A stretch of 33,046 nt of DNA from Myxococcota bacterium (GCA_017994695.1 JAGOKF010000030.1:7404-40449); one strand, 5' to 3'. Positions 14,210-26,013 are shown, numbered from the stretch's first letter. Notes: generated by a model from the letters alone, not told the origin. Numbers and translations: made by a program.

Positions 14210-16609
14210 ATGGTGCGACGAGTCGAGAAGGCGGCCGTGCTGGGCGCCGGAGTGATGGGCTCCGGGATCGCGGCCCACCTGGCCAACGCCGGGATTCCCT
14301 GTCTGCTCCTGGACATCGTTCCTCCGAATCTCACCGACGAGGAGAAGAAGGACCGGACGGCCCGGAACCGGTTCGCCCTGAACGGGATCGAGACGGCCAA
14401 GAAGTTCAAGCCCGCGCCTCTGTTCTACCACGAGAAACTGGCCGCCCTGGTGACGGTCGGCAACTTCGAGGACGACCTGGACAAGATCTCCGAGTGCGAC
14501 CTGGTGATCGAGGTCGTCGTCGAGAACCTGGAGATCAAGCGCAACCTGTTCAAGAAGATCGAGCCCCTGCTGAAGTGGGGCGCGATCCTCAGCTCCAACA
14601 CCTCCGGCCTCTCCATCGCGTCGATGACCGAGGGCTTCGGCCCGCAGTTCCGGCAGAACTTCCTGGTCACCCACTTCTTCAATCCCGTTCGCTTCATGAA
14701 ACTGCTGGAGCTGGTCGCCGGACCCGAGACGGATCCCGACGTGGTGGAGACGTGGGTCCACTTCGGACAGGAGGTCCTGGGCAAGGGGATCGTCTTCGGG
14801 AAGGACACGCCGAACTTCGTCGCGAACCGCATCGGCGTCTACGCGATCAACAAGACCATCCAGTTGATGATGGAAGGCGACTACACCATCGAGGAAGTGG
14901 ACGCGGTGTTCGGCAAGCCGATGGGCCACCCGAACTCGGCGGCCTTCAAGACCGCCGACCTCGTGGGCGTGGACACCTACAAGCACGTCTCGGCGAACTG
15001 CTACGACAACCTGCCGAACGACGACGAGCGGGAGGTCTTCCAGCTGCCCCCGTTCATCCACCAGATGGTCGAGAAGAAGTGGCTCGGCGGCAAGACGAAG
15101 GGGGGCTTCTACAAGAAGGACACCGGCCCCGACGGCAAGAAGGTCAGCCTGGCCTTGGACTGGAAGACCGTGACCTACCGGGAGGCTACGAAGCCCCAGT
15201 TCGACTCGGTGAAGTCCACGAAGGGCGTCTCGGATCCCGGCGAGCGGATCCGGAATTTGCTGAACGGCGACGACCGGGCGCAGCAGCTGGCCTGGAAGTC
15301 CCTGGCCTACACGCTGAACTACACCGCGAAGCGCATCGGCGAGATCGCCGACGACGTGGTGAACATCGACAACGCGATGAAGTGGGGCTTCAACTGGGAG
15401 CTGGGGCCCTTCGAGGTCTGGGACGCCATCGGCGTGAAGGACAGCGTCGCGAAGATGGCCGAGATGGGGATCCAGGTCCCGGCCCACATCACCCGCATGC
15501 TCGAGAAGAGCGAGGGGACCTTCTACAAGAAGGAGGGCGTCCGGAAGTTCTTCTGGGACTTCCGCACCGACTCCTACGTGGCGATCGACAAGCCCGAGTC
15601 CTTCATCCTGCTGCCGGACCTGAAGGAAGAGGGCAAGGTGATCAAGGAGAACTTCGGGGCGACGCTCTACGACATGGGCGACGGCATCGCCTGCCTCGAG
15701 TTCCACACCAAGATGAACGCCATCGACACCGACATCATCGACATGCTCCACGAGTCGCTGGACGAGGTCGAGGCGAACTGGAACGGCCTCGTGCTCGGCG
15801 GCCATGCGGACAACTTCAGCGTCGGGGCGAACATCGGGCTGGTGCTGATGGCGGCCCAGATGGGCAACTGGGACATGCTGGGCGAGATGGTGACCCGCCT
15901 GCAGCAGGCCGGCCAGCGGATGAAGTACTGCCGCAAGCCGGTCGTGACGGCGCCCTTCGGCATGGCCCTGGGCGGCGGGTGCGAGGTGTCGATGCACGGC
16001 ACCCGGATCCAGGCCCACGCGGAACTGTACATGGGCCTCGTGGAGATCGGCGTCGGCGTGCTGCCCGCGGGCGGCGGCTGCAAGGAACTGATCTGCCGGC
16101 TGCTCCGGGGCATCCCCGGGGACATGAAGGGCGTCTCCCGGATGCCGCTGATCCAGAAGGCCTTCGAGAACATCGCCACGGCGAAGGTCTCGACGTCGGC
16201 CGAGATGGCCCGGGCCCTGGGCTTCCTGCGGCCCGAGGATGGCGTGAGCCTCTCCCGGGACCGGCTGCTCTACGACGCGAAGCAGACGGCCCTTGGTCTC
16301 TGGCGGGCCGGCTACCGCCCGCCGCCCCCGCCGGACTGGCTGGTCATGCCCGGCCCGGACGGCGCGGCGCTGTTCCTGGCGGGGCTCGAGCAGTTCGGGG
16401 CCGGCGGCTTCGCGACGCCCCACGACGTCGTGGCCGGCAAGCAGATCGCCAAGGTGCTCACGGGCGGCAACGTCCGGCCCGGGACCCTGGTGACCGAGCA
16501 GCACCTGCTGGACCTCGAGAAGGAGGGCTTCCTGTACCTGTGCGGGACCGAGGCCACCCAGGCCCGGATCGAGCACATGCTGAAGACCGGCAAGCCCCTG
16601 CGGAACTAG
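14210..16609 (+). CDS. 3-hydroxyacyl-CoA dehydrogenase / enoyl-CoA hydratase fusion (FadN type)
   Basis: A 799-residue bifunctional beta-oxidation enzyme. The N-terminal half is the NAD-dependent hydroxyacyl-CoA dehydrogenase: dinucleotide motif GxGxxG at residues 12-17, likely catalytic His near 155 in HFFNPV, then a duplicated C-terminal helical domain to about residue 440. The C-terminal part is a crotonase fold with the two catalytic glutamates, E592 (GGGCE) and E612 (GLVEIG). They are 20 residues apart, as E144 and E164 are in rat hydratase. This domain order (dehydrogenase first) is that of Bacillus FadN, not E. coli FadB. CGGAGG sits seven bases before the ATG. The thiolase follows, so together they complete hydration, oxidation and cleavage of acyl-CoA. 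Confidence 0.93.
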   Translation: MVRRVEKAAVLGAGVMGSGIAAHLANAGIPCLLLDIVPPNLTDEEKKDRTARNRFALNGIETAKKFKPAPLFYHEKLAALVTVGNFEDDLDKISECDLVIEVVVENLEIKRNLFKKIEPLLKWGAILSSNTSGLSIASMTEGFGPQFRQNFLVTHFFNPVRFMKLLELVAGPETDPDVVETWVHFGQEVLGKGIVFGKDTPNFVANRIGVYAINKTIQLMMEGDYTIEEVDAVFGKPMGHPNSAAFKTADLVGVDTYKHVSANCYDNLPNDDEREVFQLPPFIHQMVEKKWLGGKTKGGFYKKDTGPDGKKVSLALDWKTVTYREATKPQFDSVKSTKGVSDPGERIRNLLNGDDRAQQLAWKSLAYTLNYTAKRIGEIADDVVNIDNAMKWGFNWELGPFEVWDAIGVKDSVAKMAEMGIQVPAHITRMLEKSEGTFYKKEGVRKFFWDFRTDSYVAIDKPESFILLPDLKEEGKVIKENFGATLYDMGDGIACLEFHTKMNAIDTDIIDMLHESLDEVEANWNGLVLGGHADNFSVGANIGLVLMAAQMGNWDMLGEMVTRLQQAGQRMKYCRKPVVTAPFGMALGGGCEVSMHGTRIQAHAELYMGLVEIGVGVLPAGGGCKELICRLLRGIPGDMKGVSRMPLIQKAFENIATAKVSTSAEMARALGFLRPEDGVSLSRDRLLYDAKQTALGLWRAGYRPPPPPDWLVMPGPDGAALFLAGLEQFGAGGFATPHDVVAGKQIAKVLTGGNVRPGTLVTEQHLLDLEKEGFLYLCGTEATQARIEHMLKTGKPLRN

Positions 16610-16615
16610 GTGCGA

Positions 16616-16648
16616 CCGGGGTCCCCGGGACGGTCCCGGGGACCCCGG
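16616..16648 (+). repeat. Perfect 16-bp inverted repeat between the two beta-oxidation genes
   Basis: Arms 16616-16631 and 16633-16648 are exact reverse complements around a single central G at 16632. They start six bases after the fadN-type stop codon. There is no T-run after the stem, and the thiolase gene follows 68 bases later. The repeat could be a partial terminator, an mRNA-stabilising hairpin, or a dispersed REP-like element. Confidence 0.9.
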
Positions 16649-16716
16649 GTTCCTGACAAGTTGCGTGCGCGGGGTCATGCAAATGGCGGGCCCCGGCCAA
16701 CAGAGGAGGAACGAAG

Positions 16717-17892
16717 ATGTCCAGAGCCGTGTACATCGTGTCGGCGGTCCGGACCGCCGTGGGCAAGGCGAACAAGGGCGCGCTGCGGTCCTACCGTCCC
16801 GAGGACCTGCTCGCCAATCCCATCAAGGAGGCGCTGCGGCGCATCGAGGACAAGTTCCCCAAGGAAGACGTGGACGACGTGATCGCCGGATGCGCGTTCC
16901 CGGAAGGGACCCAGGGCATGAACATCGCCCGCATCGCGGTGTACCTGGCAGGGCTGCCCTACACGGTCACCGCGATGACCATCAACCGCTTCTGCTCCTC
17001 GGGACTCCAGGCCATCGCCCTGGGGGCCCAGGGGATCGCCGCGGGCTACCACGAGGTGGTCGTGGCCGGGGGCGTGGAGTCGATGTCCACCGTGCCGATG
17101 GGCGGCTACAACCTGCTGCCCCACCCGGGCCTGATGGCCGAGTACCCCGAGGCCTACACCTCGATGGGCATCACGGCCGAGATCGTGGCCGAGAAGTACG
17201 GGATCACGAGGGAGCGCCAGGACCAGTTCGGCCTCGCCTCCAACCAGAAGGCCGTGGCGGCGATCCAGGCCGGGCGCTTCAAGGAGCAGATCGTCCCCCT
17301 CCAGGTCTACGACTACGAGAAGGGCGAGATGTTCACGTTCGACACCGACGAGGGGCCCCGGGCGGACACCACGCTGGAGGGCCTGGCGAAACTGAAGCCC
17401 GCCTTCAAGACCAACGGCACCGTGACGGCCGGCACCTCCTCCCAGGTGTCGGACGGCGGCGCGGCGCTGGTGCTGATGAGCGAGGACGCGGTGAAGAAGT
17501 ACGGACTGCAGCCCCTGGCCCGGTTCGTGAACTTCCAGGTCGCCGGCGTGCCGCCGGAGGTGATGGGGATCGGTCCCGCGGAGGCGATTCCGAAGCTGCT
17601 GAAGAAGACCGGCATCGCCGAGAAGGAGATCTCCTGGTACGAACTGAACGAGGCCTTCGCGGCCCAGTCGCTGGCCTGCCTGGACCTGCTGGCGAAGTCC
17701 CATGACCTGGACCCGGCGAAGGTGAACCCGAACGGCGGCGCCATCGCCCTGGGCCACCCCCTGGGCTGCACCGGTGCGAAACTGGCGGTCCAGATGGTGT
17801 ACCAGCTGAGGGACACCGGCGCCCGGTACGGCATCGTGTCGATGTGCATCGGCGGCGGCATGGGCGGAGCCGGCCTGATCGAGCGCGTCTGA
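16717..17892 (+). CDS. fadA: Acetyl-CoA acyltransferase (3-ketoacyl-CoA thiolase)
   Basis: A 391-residue thiolase that cleaves 3-ketoacyl-CoA with CoA in the last step of beta-oxidation. Catalytic residues are visible: nucleophile Cys93 in NRFCSSG, the NEAFAAQ motif, His347 in GHPLGCTGA, and Cys377 in CIGGGMGG. Length and motifs are typical. The ATG has a GAGGAACGAAG ribosome binding site. With the upstream fusion protein it forms a two-gene fad unit. An acetoacetyl-CoA thiolase role is a weaker alternative, since sequence alone cannot set chain-length preference. Confidence 0.92.
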   Translation: MSRAVYIVSAVRTAVGKANKGALRSYRPEDLLANPIKEALRRIEDKFPKEDVDDVIAGCAFPEGTQGMNIARIAVYLAGLPYTVTAMTINRFCSSGLQAIALGAQGIAAGYHEVVVAGGVESMSTVPMGGYNLLPHPGLMAEYPEAYTSMGITAEIVAEKYGITRERQDQFGLASNQKAVAAIQAGRFKEQIVPLQVYDYEKGEMFTFDTDEGPRADTTLEGLAKLKPAFKTNGTVTAGTSSQVSDGGAALVLMSEDAVKKYGLQPLARFVNFQVAGVPPEVMGIGPAEAIPKLLKKTGIAEKEISWYELNEAFAAQSLACLDLLAKSHDLDPAKVNPNGGAIALGHPLGCTGAKLAVQMVYQLRDTGARYGIVSMCIGGGMGGAGLIERV

Positions 17893-18055
17893 CGTCTCCC
17901 TCGTTCCCCCTCGGTCTCCTCCCCGGCCTCTGCGGAACCGCTCTCCGGCGGCATTCCCTGTTTCCGGGTAACCCAAGAACGGCCCGGTCCTTGCCCGTTC
18001 GCAGGGGAGACACCGAGGTGGCTGATGGCAGGGGGAATCGTTCCGGAGGTCCGTG

Positions 18056-18469
18056 CTAGCGGGCAGCGGGGCGGTTCGCGACCACCCGGAGACGGGTCTC
18101 GGACTTCTTCAGGGAGGCCTCGGCGGCCTTCCAGGCCTCCCCCATGCCGGGGTGCATCGAGGCCATCCGGGCCGAGACCTCCTCCAGGTGGGCCTTCGCC
18201 CGCTCCGCGTCCACCTCGTCCGACGCCTCGCAGGTCTCGGAGATCACGCGGACCTGGTCCCCCAGCACCTCGACGAAGCCCCCGGAAAGGGCGAACCAGC
18301 GCTCGCCGAAGGATCCGCGGAGCACCATCGGGCCGATGCCCAGGGCGATGATCATGGGCTTGTGGCCCGGGAGGATGCTCAGTTCGCCCAGCACGCCCGG
18401 AAGGGTGACCTCGTCGATGGTCAGGTCCTTCACCTTCGCGCCGTCCTGGGTGACCACCTCGATGTTCAT
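18056..18469 (-). CDS. atpC: F-type ATP synthase epsilon subunit
   Basis: This 137-residue central-stalk subunit has the N-terminal beta-sandwich (LPGVLGELSILPGHKPMI, residues about 23-40) and a C-terminal helical pair after about residue 88. It regulates ATP hydrolysis. The ATG lies seven bases after the atpD stop, with GAGG inside the gap region. It is the last gene of the atp operon and converges on fadA. Confidence 0.95.
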   Translation of the reverse strand: MNIEVVTQDGAKVKDLTIDEVTLPGVLGELSILPGHKPMIIALGIGPMVLRGSFGERWFALSGGFVEVLGDQVRVISETCEASDEVDAERAKAHLEEVSARMASMHPGMGEAWKAAEASLKKSETRLRVVANRPAAR

Positions 18470-18476
18470 CGGCGCC

Positions 18477-20857
<2,381 letters not shown>

Positions 20858-20891
20858 CGCCGTTCCTCGCGGGGCCCCTCACGGCCCGGGC

Positions 20892-22424
20892 TCACTCCGA
20901 CTGGAAGAATCCCTTGAAGGCGCTGATCGCCTGGACCAGGGAGGCCCGCAGCTCGGCCGAGATGTCCTTCTTGTCCCGGATCTCGGCCAGGAGTTCGGGG
21001 TGCTGAGCCTTCATGTGCTCCAGGAACTCCGCCTCGAAGCGCTGGATCTGCCCGACGGGGATGTCCATCAGGAAGCCCTCCTCGGCCGTCCCGGCGAAGA
21101 TCATCAGGACCTGCTGCTCCACGGGCATCGGCTGGTACTGCAACTGCTTCAGCAGTTCCACCAGCCGGGCTCCCTTGTCCAACTGCCGCTTGGTCGCCTT
21201 GTCCAGGTCCGTGGCGAACTGGGCGAAGGCCGCCAGTTCCCGGTACTGGGCCAGTTCCAGCCGGAGCATGCCCGCCACCTTCTTCATCGCCTTGATCTGG
21301 GCCGATCCGCCGACCCGGGAAACCGAGATGCCGGCGTTGATGGCCGGCCGGATGCCCTTGTAGAACAGGTCCGACTCCAGGTAGATCTGGCCGTCGGTGA
21401 TCGAGATGACGTTGGTCGGGATGTAGGCGGACACGTCGCCCGCCTGGGTCTCGATGATGGGGAGGGCCGTCAGGGATCCGCCCCCCAGGTCGCTCCGCAT
21501 CTTCGCGGCCCGCTCCAGCAGCCGGCTATGGAGGTAGAAGACGTCTCCCGGATAGGCCTCCCGGCCCGGCGGGCGCCGCAGCAGCAGCGAGAGCTGTCGG
21601 TAGGCCACCGCGTGCTTGGAGAGGTCGTCGTAGATGATCAGGGCGTGGCCGCCGTTGTCCCGGAAGTGCTCTCCCATCGCGCAGCCGCTGAAGGGCGCCA
21701 GGAACTGCATCGGCGCGGTCTCCGACGCCGTCGCGGCCACCACGGTGGTGTATTCCATCGCGCCGTGCTTCCGGAGGCGGTCCACCACCTGGGCCACCGT
21801 GGACTGCTTCTGGCCGATGGCGACGTAGATGCACCAGACCGGAGCGCTGGTGTTGTGGGTGTCCTTCTGATTCAGGATCGTGTCGATGGCCACCGCCGTC
21901 TTGCCGGTCCCGCGGTCCCCGATGATCAACTCCCGCTGGCCCCTGCCGATGGGCGTCATCGCGTCCACGGCCTTCAGGCCCGTCTGGAGGGGCTCCTTGA
22001 CCGGCTGGCGCACCACGATGCCCGGGGCCTTCAGTTCGATCCGGCGGAAATCCTTCGTGTCGATGGGGCCCAGGCCGTCGATGGGCTGTCCCAGGGCGTT
22101 GACGACCCGGCCCACCACCGCGGGGCCGACCGGCACCTGGGCGATCCGCCCGGTCCGCTGGCACTCGTCGCCCTCGCGGATGCGGTTCACCTCGCCCAGC
22201 AGGGCCACGCCGACGTTGGACTCCTCCAGGTTCAGCACCAGTCCCTTCACGTCGTGGGGGAACTCCAGCAGCTCCCCGGCCATGGCCCCCGAAAGTCCGT
22301 GGACGCGGGCGATGCCGTCGCCGACCGTGATCACGGTCCCCTTCTCCCGGACGTCGACCTTGCGGCCGAAGTCCCGGATCTCCCGCTTGAGGATCTCGGT
22401 GACTTCTTCGATGCGCAGTTCCAT
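20892..22424 (-). CDS. atpA: F-type ATP synthase alpha subunit
   Basis: This 510-residue non-catalytic nucleotide-binding subunit has P-loop GDRGTGKT at 169-176 and the signature [30 protein letters not shown] region with the arginine finger further on ([10 protein letters not shown]). Length is standard. GGAGATCCG precedes the ATG, 16 bases after atpH. Confidence 0.97.
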   Translation of the reverse strand: MELRIEEVTEILKREIRDFGRKVDVREKGTVITVGDGIARVHGLSGAMAGELLEFPHDVKGLVLNLEESNVGVALLGEVNRIREGDECQRTGRIAQVPVGPAVVGRVVNALGQPIDGLGPIDTKDFRRIELKAPGIVVRQPVKEPLQTGLKAVDAMTPIGRGQRELIIGDRGTGKTAVAIDTILNQKDTHNTSAPVWCIYVAIGQKQSTVAQVVDRLRKHGAMEYTTVVAATASETAPMQFLAPFSGCAMGEHFRDNGGHALIIYDDLSKHAVAYRQLSLLLRRPPGREAYPGDVFYLHSRLLERAAKMRSDLGGGSLTALPIIETQAGDVSAYIPTNVISITDGQIYLESDLFYKGIRPAINAGISVSRVGGSAQIKAMKKVAGMLRLELAQYRELAAFAQFATDLDKATKRQLDKGARLVELLKQLQYQPMPVEQQVLMIFAGTAEEGFLMDIPVGQIQRFEAEFLEHMKAQHPELLAEIRDKKDISAELRASLVQAISAFKGFFQSE

Positions 22425-22440
22425 CGGATCTCCTTCGCCT

Positions 22441-22983
22441 CTAGCGGACCGTCGCCAGTCTCTCCCGCAGGGTCTTCAACCAGGTCCGGGCCGTCAGGTC
22501 GAACACCCGGTCGCCCACCGTGACCCGGACCCCGTCCAGCAGGGCGGGGTCCCGTCGCTGCTCCAGCGTCAGCTGCCTTCCCAGGGCCTTTCCCAGGGCG
22601 TCCCGGATCCGGGCGACCTGGATCACCGACAGGGGTCCGGCGGATTCCACCAGGCCCGTGGCCCGTCCCTGGCGCCGATCCCGCTCCTCCCGGACCACCG
22701 CCAGCAGGACCTCGGGGCGACCGAGGCGGCGCCGGGTCGCCAGCAGGCCCAGGAAGGAACGCACCGTTTCCGACAGCACCATCCGGGAAGCGACCTCCTG
22801 GACGACCCGGGAGACGGTGGCGGCGGGCGCCGTGGGGTCCGCCAGCAGTTCCTGGAGGGCCGGGACCTTGCGGACCTGGGTCAGGAAGGACTCCAGTTCC
22901 GACACCAGCCGATCGGCCGCACGGGAATCCCCGGCCAGTTCCAGGAAGGCATTGGCATAGCGACGGGCGACCGTGGGGGTCAT
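22441..22983 (-). CDS. atpH: F-type ATP synthase delta subunit
   Basis: This 180-residue peripheral-stalk subunit joins the b subunits to F1. The helical N-terminal domain starts [13 protein letters not shown], as expected, and the C-terminal part ends in the [19 protein letters not shown]-type sequence. It overlaps the upstream b subunit gene by four bases (ATGA), implying coupled translation. Confidence 0.95.
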   Translation of the reverse strand: MTPTVARRYANAFLELAGDSRAADRLVSELESFLTQVRKVPALQELLADPTAPAATVSRVVQEVASRMVLSETVRSFLGLLATRRRLGRPEVLLAVVREERDRRQGRATGLVESAGPLSVIQVARIRDALGKALGRQLTLEQRRDPALLDGVRVTVGDRVFDLTARTWLKTLRERLATVR

Positions 22984-23522
22984 GCCTTCACCTCGTCCAC
23001 CAGCCTGGCGACCAGGCGGTCCGAAACCGGGCGGTAGGACTGCTCGGCGAGGCGCTGCTCCACCAGGGAGAAGGTCCGCGCCAGCAGCGCATCCACCACC
23101 TCCGCCCGGGCCATCTTGGCCTCCTGGGAAATGCGGAACTCCGCGTCCTCCTCCAGTTTCTTCGCGACCCGGACCCCCTCGTGGACCAGTGCCTCCCGCT
23201 CGGCCTGACCCTGGCGGCGAAACTCCTCCATCAGGGCCCCGGCCTCCTCCTCGAAGTGCTGCAGGCGGGCCTCGGCATCCCGGAGACGCCGTTCCGCCTC
23301 CTCGAACAGGGCCCGGGCCTCGTCGATCTCCTGTCGCACCGTGTCGTGCCGCTGCCGGAGCATCCGCCGCAGCCGCGGCGTCACCAGGATGCCCAGCGGA
23401 ATGGCAAGGATCAGGAAGTCGACCAGGTAGACGTAGAAGTCCGTCCCGGGTCCCGTCCCGTCCCCGGAGGCGCGGGCGATGGCCGGGAACAGGACCAGGG
23501 CCAGCAGGGCGACTCTCCTCAT
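22980..23522 (-). CDS. atpF: F-type ATP synthase subunit b with signal-like N-terminus
   Basis: A 180-residue peripheral-stalk protein. Residues 1-18 resemble a signal sequence (ending ARAS). The membrane helix follows at about 29-48 (FYVYLVDFLILAIPLGILV), and the rest is a long charged coiled coil. A signal-like start is known in the b subunit of Geobacter-type operons. The ATG overlaps the previous stop (ATGA), with GGAGG just upstream, which rules out the long open frame further upstream. Confidence 0.88.
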   Translation of the reverse strand: MRRVALLALVLFPAIARASGDGTGPGTDFYVYLVDFLILAIPLGILVTPRLRRMLRQRHDTVRQEIDEARALFEEAERRLRDAEARLQHFEEEAGALMEEFRRQGQAEREALVHEGVRVAKKLEEDAEFRISQEAKMARAEVVDALLARTFSLVEQRLAEQSYRPVSDRLVARLVDEVKA

Positions 23523-23989
23523 GGGGCCTCCACCGACCGGACCTGCTTCTCCATCTCGTCGGCGAGCTCCGCGGCCTTCCGGTCCGCTTCCTGGAGCAGG
23601 CGGGCCTTCAGGACCCGGAGTTCCTCCAGTTCCTGCTCGACCCGCCGCTGGAGGCGGTCCCGCTCCCGGGCGATCGTCGCTTCCCGGAGCCGGGCCCCCT
23701 CCTCGGCCAAAGCCTTCCGTTCGGCCACCGCGGCCTGCCGGACCTCCGCCATCCGGTCCTCGATGCGCTGCAGGATCTCCCGCGCCTTCCGCTCGTTCTC
23801 CTGGGCCCGCTGCCTCATTCCGTGAGTGGACGCCGCCCGCCGTCGCAACCTGGCGACGTAGGGCCCGAAGAAGACCTGCGACAGCAGCAGGTAGAGCAGC
23901 AGGAAGACTCCCAGCTGGACGAAGTAGGTGGCATCGAGGTCCACCAGTCCCGCCGCGAGCGGTGCGGAGATGTCCGGTGACGGAACCAT
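23519..23989 (-). CDS. atpX: F-type ATP synthase subunit b' (second peripheral-stalk subunit)
   Basis: A 156-residue protein with one membrane helix (about residues 18-37, YFVQLGVFLLLYLLLSQVFF) and a long charged coiled coil. It is the first gene of the operon and pairs with the following b subunit to make a heterodimeric stalk. The ATG at 23989 is preferred because GAGGAGG lies just upstream. An earlier Met at 24025 lies within the predicted -10 box and so could not be on the mRNA. The name follows the Geobacter convention. Genes for subunits a and c are not in this window. Confidence 0.87.
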   Translation of the reverse strand: MVPSPDISAPLAAGLVDLDATYFVQLGVFLLLYLLLSQVFFGPYVARLRRRAASTHGMRQRAQENERKAREILQRIEDRMAEVRQAAVAERKALAEEGARLREATIARERDRLQRRVEQELEELRVLKARLLQEADRKAAELADEMEKQVRSVEAP

Positions 23990-24020
23990 TCCGGTCTCCT
24001 CCTCGCCGGATGGTCGGGGC

Positions 24021-24050
24021 TGCATACCATCCGCCTTCGGCGCGTGTCAA
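24021..24050 (-). promoter_or_regulatory. Sigma-70 promoter of the atp operon
   Basis: On the minus strand a perfect TTGACA (24045-24050) is followed after 18 bases by TATGCA (24021-24026). The start is expected near 24014, giving a 25-base leader before the atpX ATG at 23989. The 18-base spacing matches the nrdJ promoter. Confidence 0.6.
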
Positions 24051-24112
24051 GAGAAGGAACGGCACTTCCCGGGCGATTCCTCGTCCGGGGCGGGAACGGC
24101 CTCCGGCCCCCG

Positions 24113-24141
24113 TGGAACGGGCCCTCGATCCGTGCGATATT
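24113..24141 (+). promoter_or_regulatory. Weak candidate promoter of the VWA/MopE gene
   Basis: TGGAAC (24113-24118) and GATATT (24136-24141) are 17 bases apart. The -10 matches four of six positions and the -35 only three. It is the best match in the 140-bp gap divergent from the atp operon. Confidence 0.3.
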
Positions 24142-24189
24142 CGGAGGCGGCCCGAGCGCGGTCTGGGCGATGGAACTTCCGGAGGGATG

Positions 24190-26013
24190 ATGAACGGGAC
24201 CTGGAGGATCTGCTGCTTGACCCTGACGGGGCTGCTGGCCGGGATTCCGGCGGCGGCCCAGTCTCCCGAGTGCGCGTCGCCGAACATCCTGATCCTGCTG
24301 GACGTGTCCGGCAGCATGAAGGCCGCGACGAATCCCGCCGGGAAATACGCGGCGGCGGTCCCGGCCATCGACGACGTGGTGACCCAGTACCAGGACCGGA
24401 TCCGCTTCGGCCTGATGGTCTTTCCGGACCCGGCCCAGGGCTATTGCGGGGTCTCGACGAACCTGGTGGTGTCCCCGGACCTGGGGACCGCGGAGGCCAT
24501 CCGCAACTATCTGACCCTGGGTGCGCCGGGCTTCTTCGGGGGGCCCCTGGCGACCTTCGATACCCCGATGAAGCAGGCCCTGGAAGCCGTGGCCGGCCAG
24601 TCCGTGCTCCGGAATCCCGAACGGCGGTCCTACGTGCTGCTGATCACCGACGGGATGCAGGACTGCTGCCGGTTCGGGGACTACGACGGCGATCCCGACT
24701 GCCTCCCCTCCAGCACGGTCCTGGACCCTGCCGAGGTGGTGGAGAACCGGGCCGACCTGGTCCAGGTCATCGGCACGCTGGCGGGCCTCGGCATCCAGGT
24801 CTTCGTGGTGGGCTTCGGCAGCGGCGTGGATGCCCTGACCCTCAACGAGATGGCCGTCACCGCGGGGACGGGGCTGTACGGGTGCGACCCCTCCGAACCG
24901 GACCCGACGAAGGGGCGGCAGTGCTACTACCGGGTGGACGAATCGCAGGGTTCCGGCGACGCCACGGCGGCCCTGAAGGCGGCACTGGGGGCGGTGGTCC
25001 AGATCGTGGGGATCGAGGTGTGCGACGGGATCGACAACGATTGCGACGGGGCGACGGACGAGGGCTTCTCCCCGGGGATTCCCTGCGACGGCCCCGACGA
25101 CGACCTCTGCGCCGACGGGTGGGTCGCCTGCACCTGGGACGGCCGGGCCGAATGCCGCGAGATCACGCCGGCGAACCGGAGGGAGGTCTGCGACGGGATC
25201 GACAACGACTGCGACGGGGCGACGGATGAGGGGTACCCGGTCCGGGAGCCCTGCGACGGGGACGACGAGGACCGGTGCCGGGAGGGCTTCTACGCATGCT
25301 CGGGCGACGGCCTGGGCGTCGTCTGCGACGAGCGGGGCGCCGGCCACGTGGAAACCTGCAACGGCCGGGACGACGACTGCGACGGGGTCGTGGACGAGGA
25401 CTCCGACGTGGTCTGCGATTCGCCCTGCGGGGTCAGCCTCCGGAGGTGCGTGGACGGAGCGCTGGGGGACTGCGAGGCCCCTCGGCCCCTTCCCGAGGAC
25501 CTCTGCGGCAACGGGCGCGACGACGACTGCGACGGGGTGACGGACGAGGACTGGGAACACGCCTGCCAGACGGCCTGCGGGGAGGGGATCGAATCGTGCA
25601 GCGGCGGCGTCTGGACGCCCTGCACCGCGCCGGCGCCCCGGGCCGAGTCGTGCAACCTGCTGGACGACAACTGCGACGGGGCCGTCGATGACGGGGACCT
25701 CTGCGGGGAGGGGGCCGAGTGCTTCTGCGGCGCCTGCCAGCAACCCTGTCCGCCCGGCGGCGTCTGCCCCGACGGGCGGGCGTGCGTCCAGGGCTTCTGC
25801 CTGGACGACCGGTGCCCCGCCGGGATGGAGTGCCGCGACCGGGCCTGCGCCGAACGGATTCCGGTCGATCCGGGTCCGGGACCCATGGTGGTCCAGGGGG
25901 GCGGGGGTTGCGGCTGTCGCAGCGGCGGTCTCCCGGCCCTGCCCGGGGGGGTGATCCTGGGCGTCCTGGCCTGGGCCGGAGCCTTCCTGGCCGCCCGTCG
26001 CCGGCGGGCCTGA
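24190..26013 (+). CDS. Secreted VWA-domain protein with five MopE-type repeats and a MYXO-CTERM-like tail
   Basis: A 607-residue exported protein. A signal peptide (residues 1 to about 22, ending AAA) leads into a von Willebrand A domain (about 30-270) with an intact metal site DVSGS at 38-42 and a later ITDG. Then come five Cys/Asp motifs of MopE/putative metal-binding type, starting near residues 278, 334, 390, 439 and 488 (CDGIDNDCDGATDEG and variants), set among Cys-paired modules. The tail is Cys574-Gly-Cys576, a hydrophobic stretch (about 583-600) and an Arg cluster, the layout of MYXO-CTERM surface-sorting signals. The ATG at 24190 has GGAGG at proper spacing; the one at 24187 is too close. 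The role is probably surface-anchored, metal-dependent binding; the partner is unknown. Confidence 0.87.
   Translation: MNGTWRICCLTLTGLLAGIPAAAQSPECASPNILILLDVSGSMKAATNPAGKYAAAVPAIDDVVTQYQDRIRFGLMVFPDPAQGYCGVSTNLVVSPDLGTAEAIRNYLTLGAPGFFGGPLATFDTPMKQALEAVAGQSVLRNPERRSYVLLITDGMQDCCRFGDYDGDPDCLPSSTVLDPAEVVENRADLVQVIGTLAGLGIQVFVVGFGSGVDALTLNEMAVTAGTGLYGCDPSEPDPTKGRQCYYRVDESQGSGDATAALKAALGAVVQIVGIEVCDGIDNDCDGATDEGFSPGIPCDGPDDDLCADGWVACTWDGRAECREITPANRREVCDGIDNDCDGATDEGYPVREPCDGDDEDRCREGFYACSGDGLGVVCDERGAGHVETCNGRDDDCDGVVDEDSDVVCDSPCGVSLRRCVDGALGDCEAPRPLPEDLCGNGRDDDCDGVTDEDWEHACQTACGEGIESCSGGVWTPCTAPAPRAESCNLLDDNCDGAVDDGDLCGEGAECFCGACQQPCPPGGVCPDGRACVQGFCLDDRCPAGMECRDRACAERIPVDPGPGPMVVQGGGGCGCRSGGLPALPGGVILGVLAWAGAFLAARRRRA

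Noticed and set aside
14210-17892. Functional link between the fad genes and the putative lipid-signal methyltransferase
   Set aside because: They are 13 kb apart with unrelated operons on both strands between them; co-occurrence in one window is not evidence.
17893-18055. Possible bidirectional terminator between fadA and atpC
   Set aside because: The pairing of CCTCGGTCTCC with a later GGAGACACCGAGG is imperfect and spans about 100 bases, and no T-run is present on either strand.
24187-24192. Alternative first Met of the VWA protein one codon upstream
   Set aside because: The GGAGG would be only one base from this ATG; the ATG at 24190 has workable spacing.
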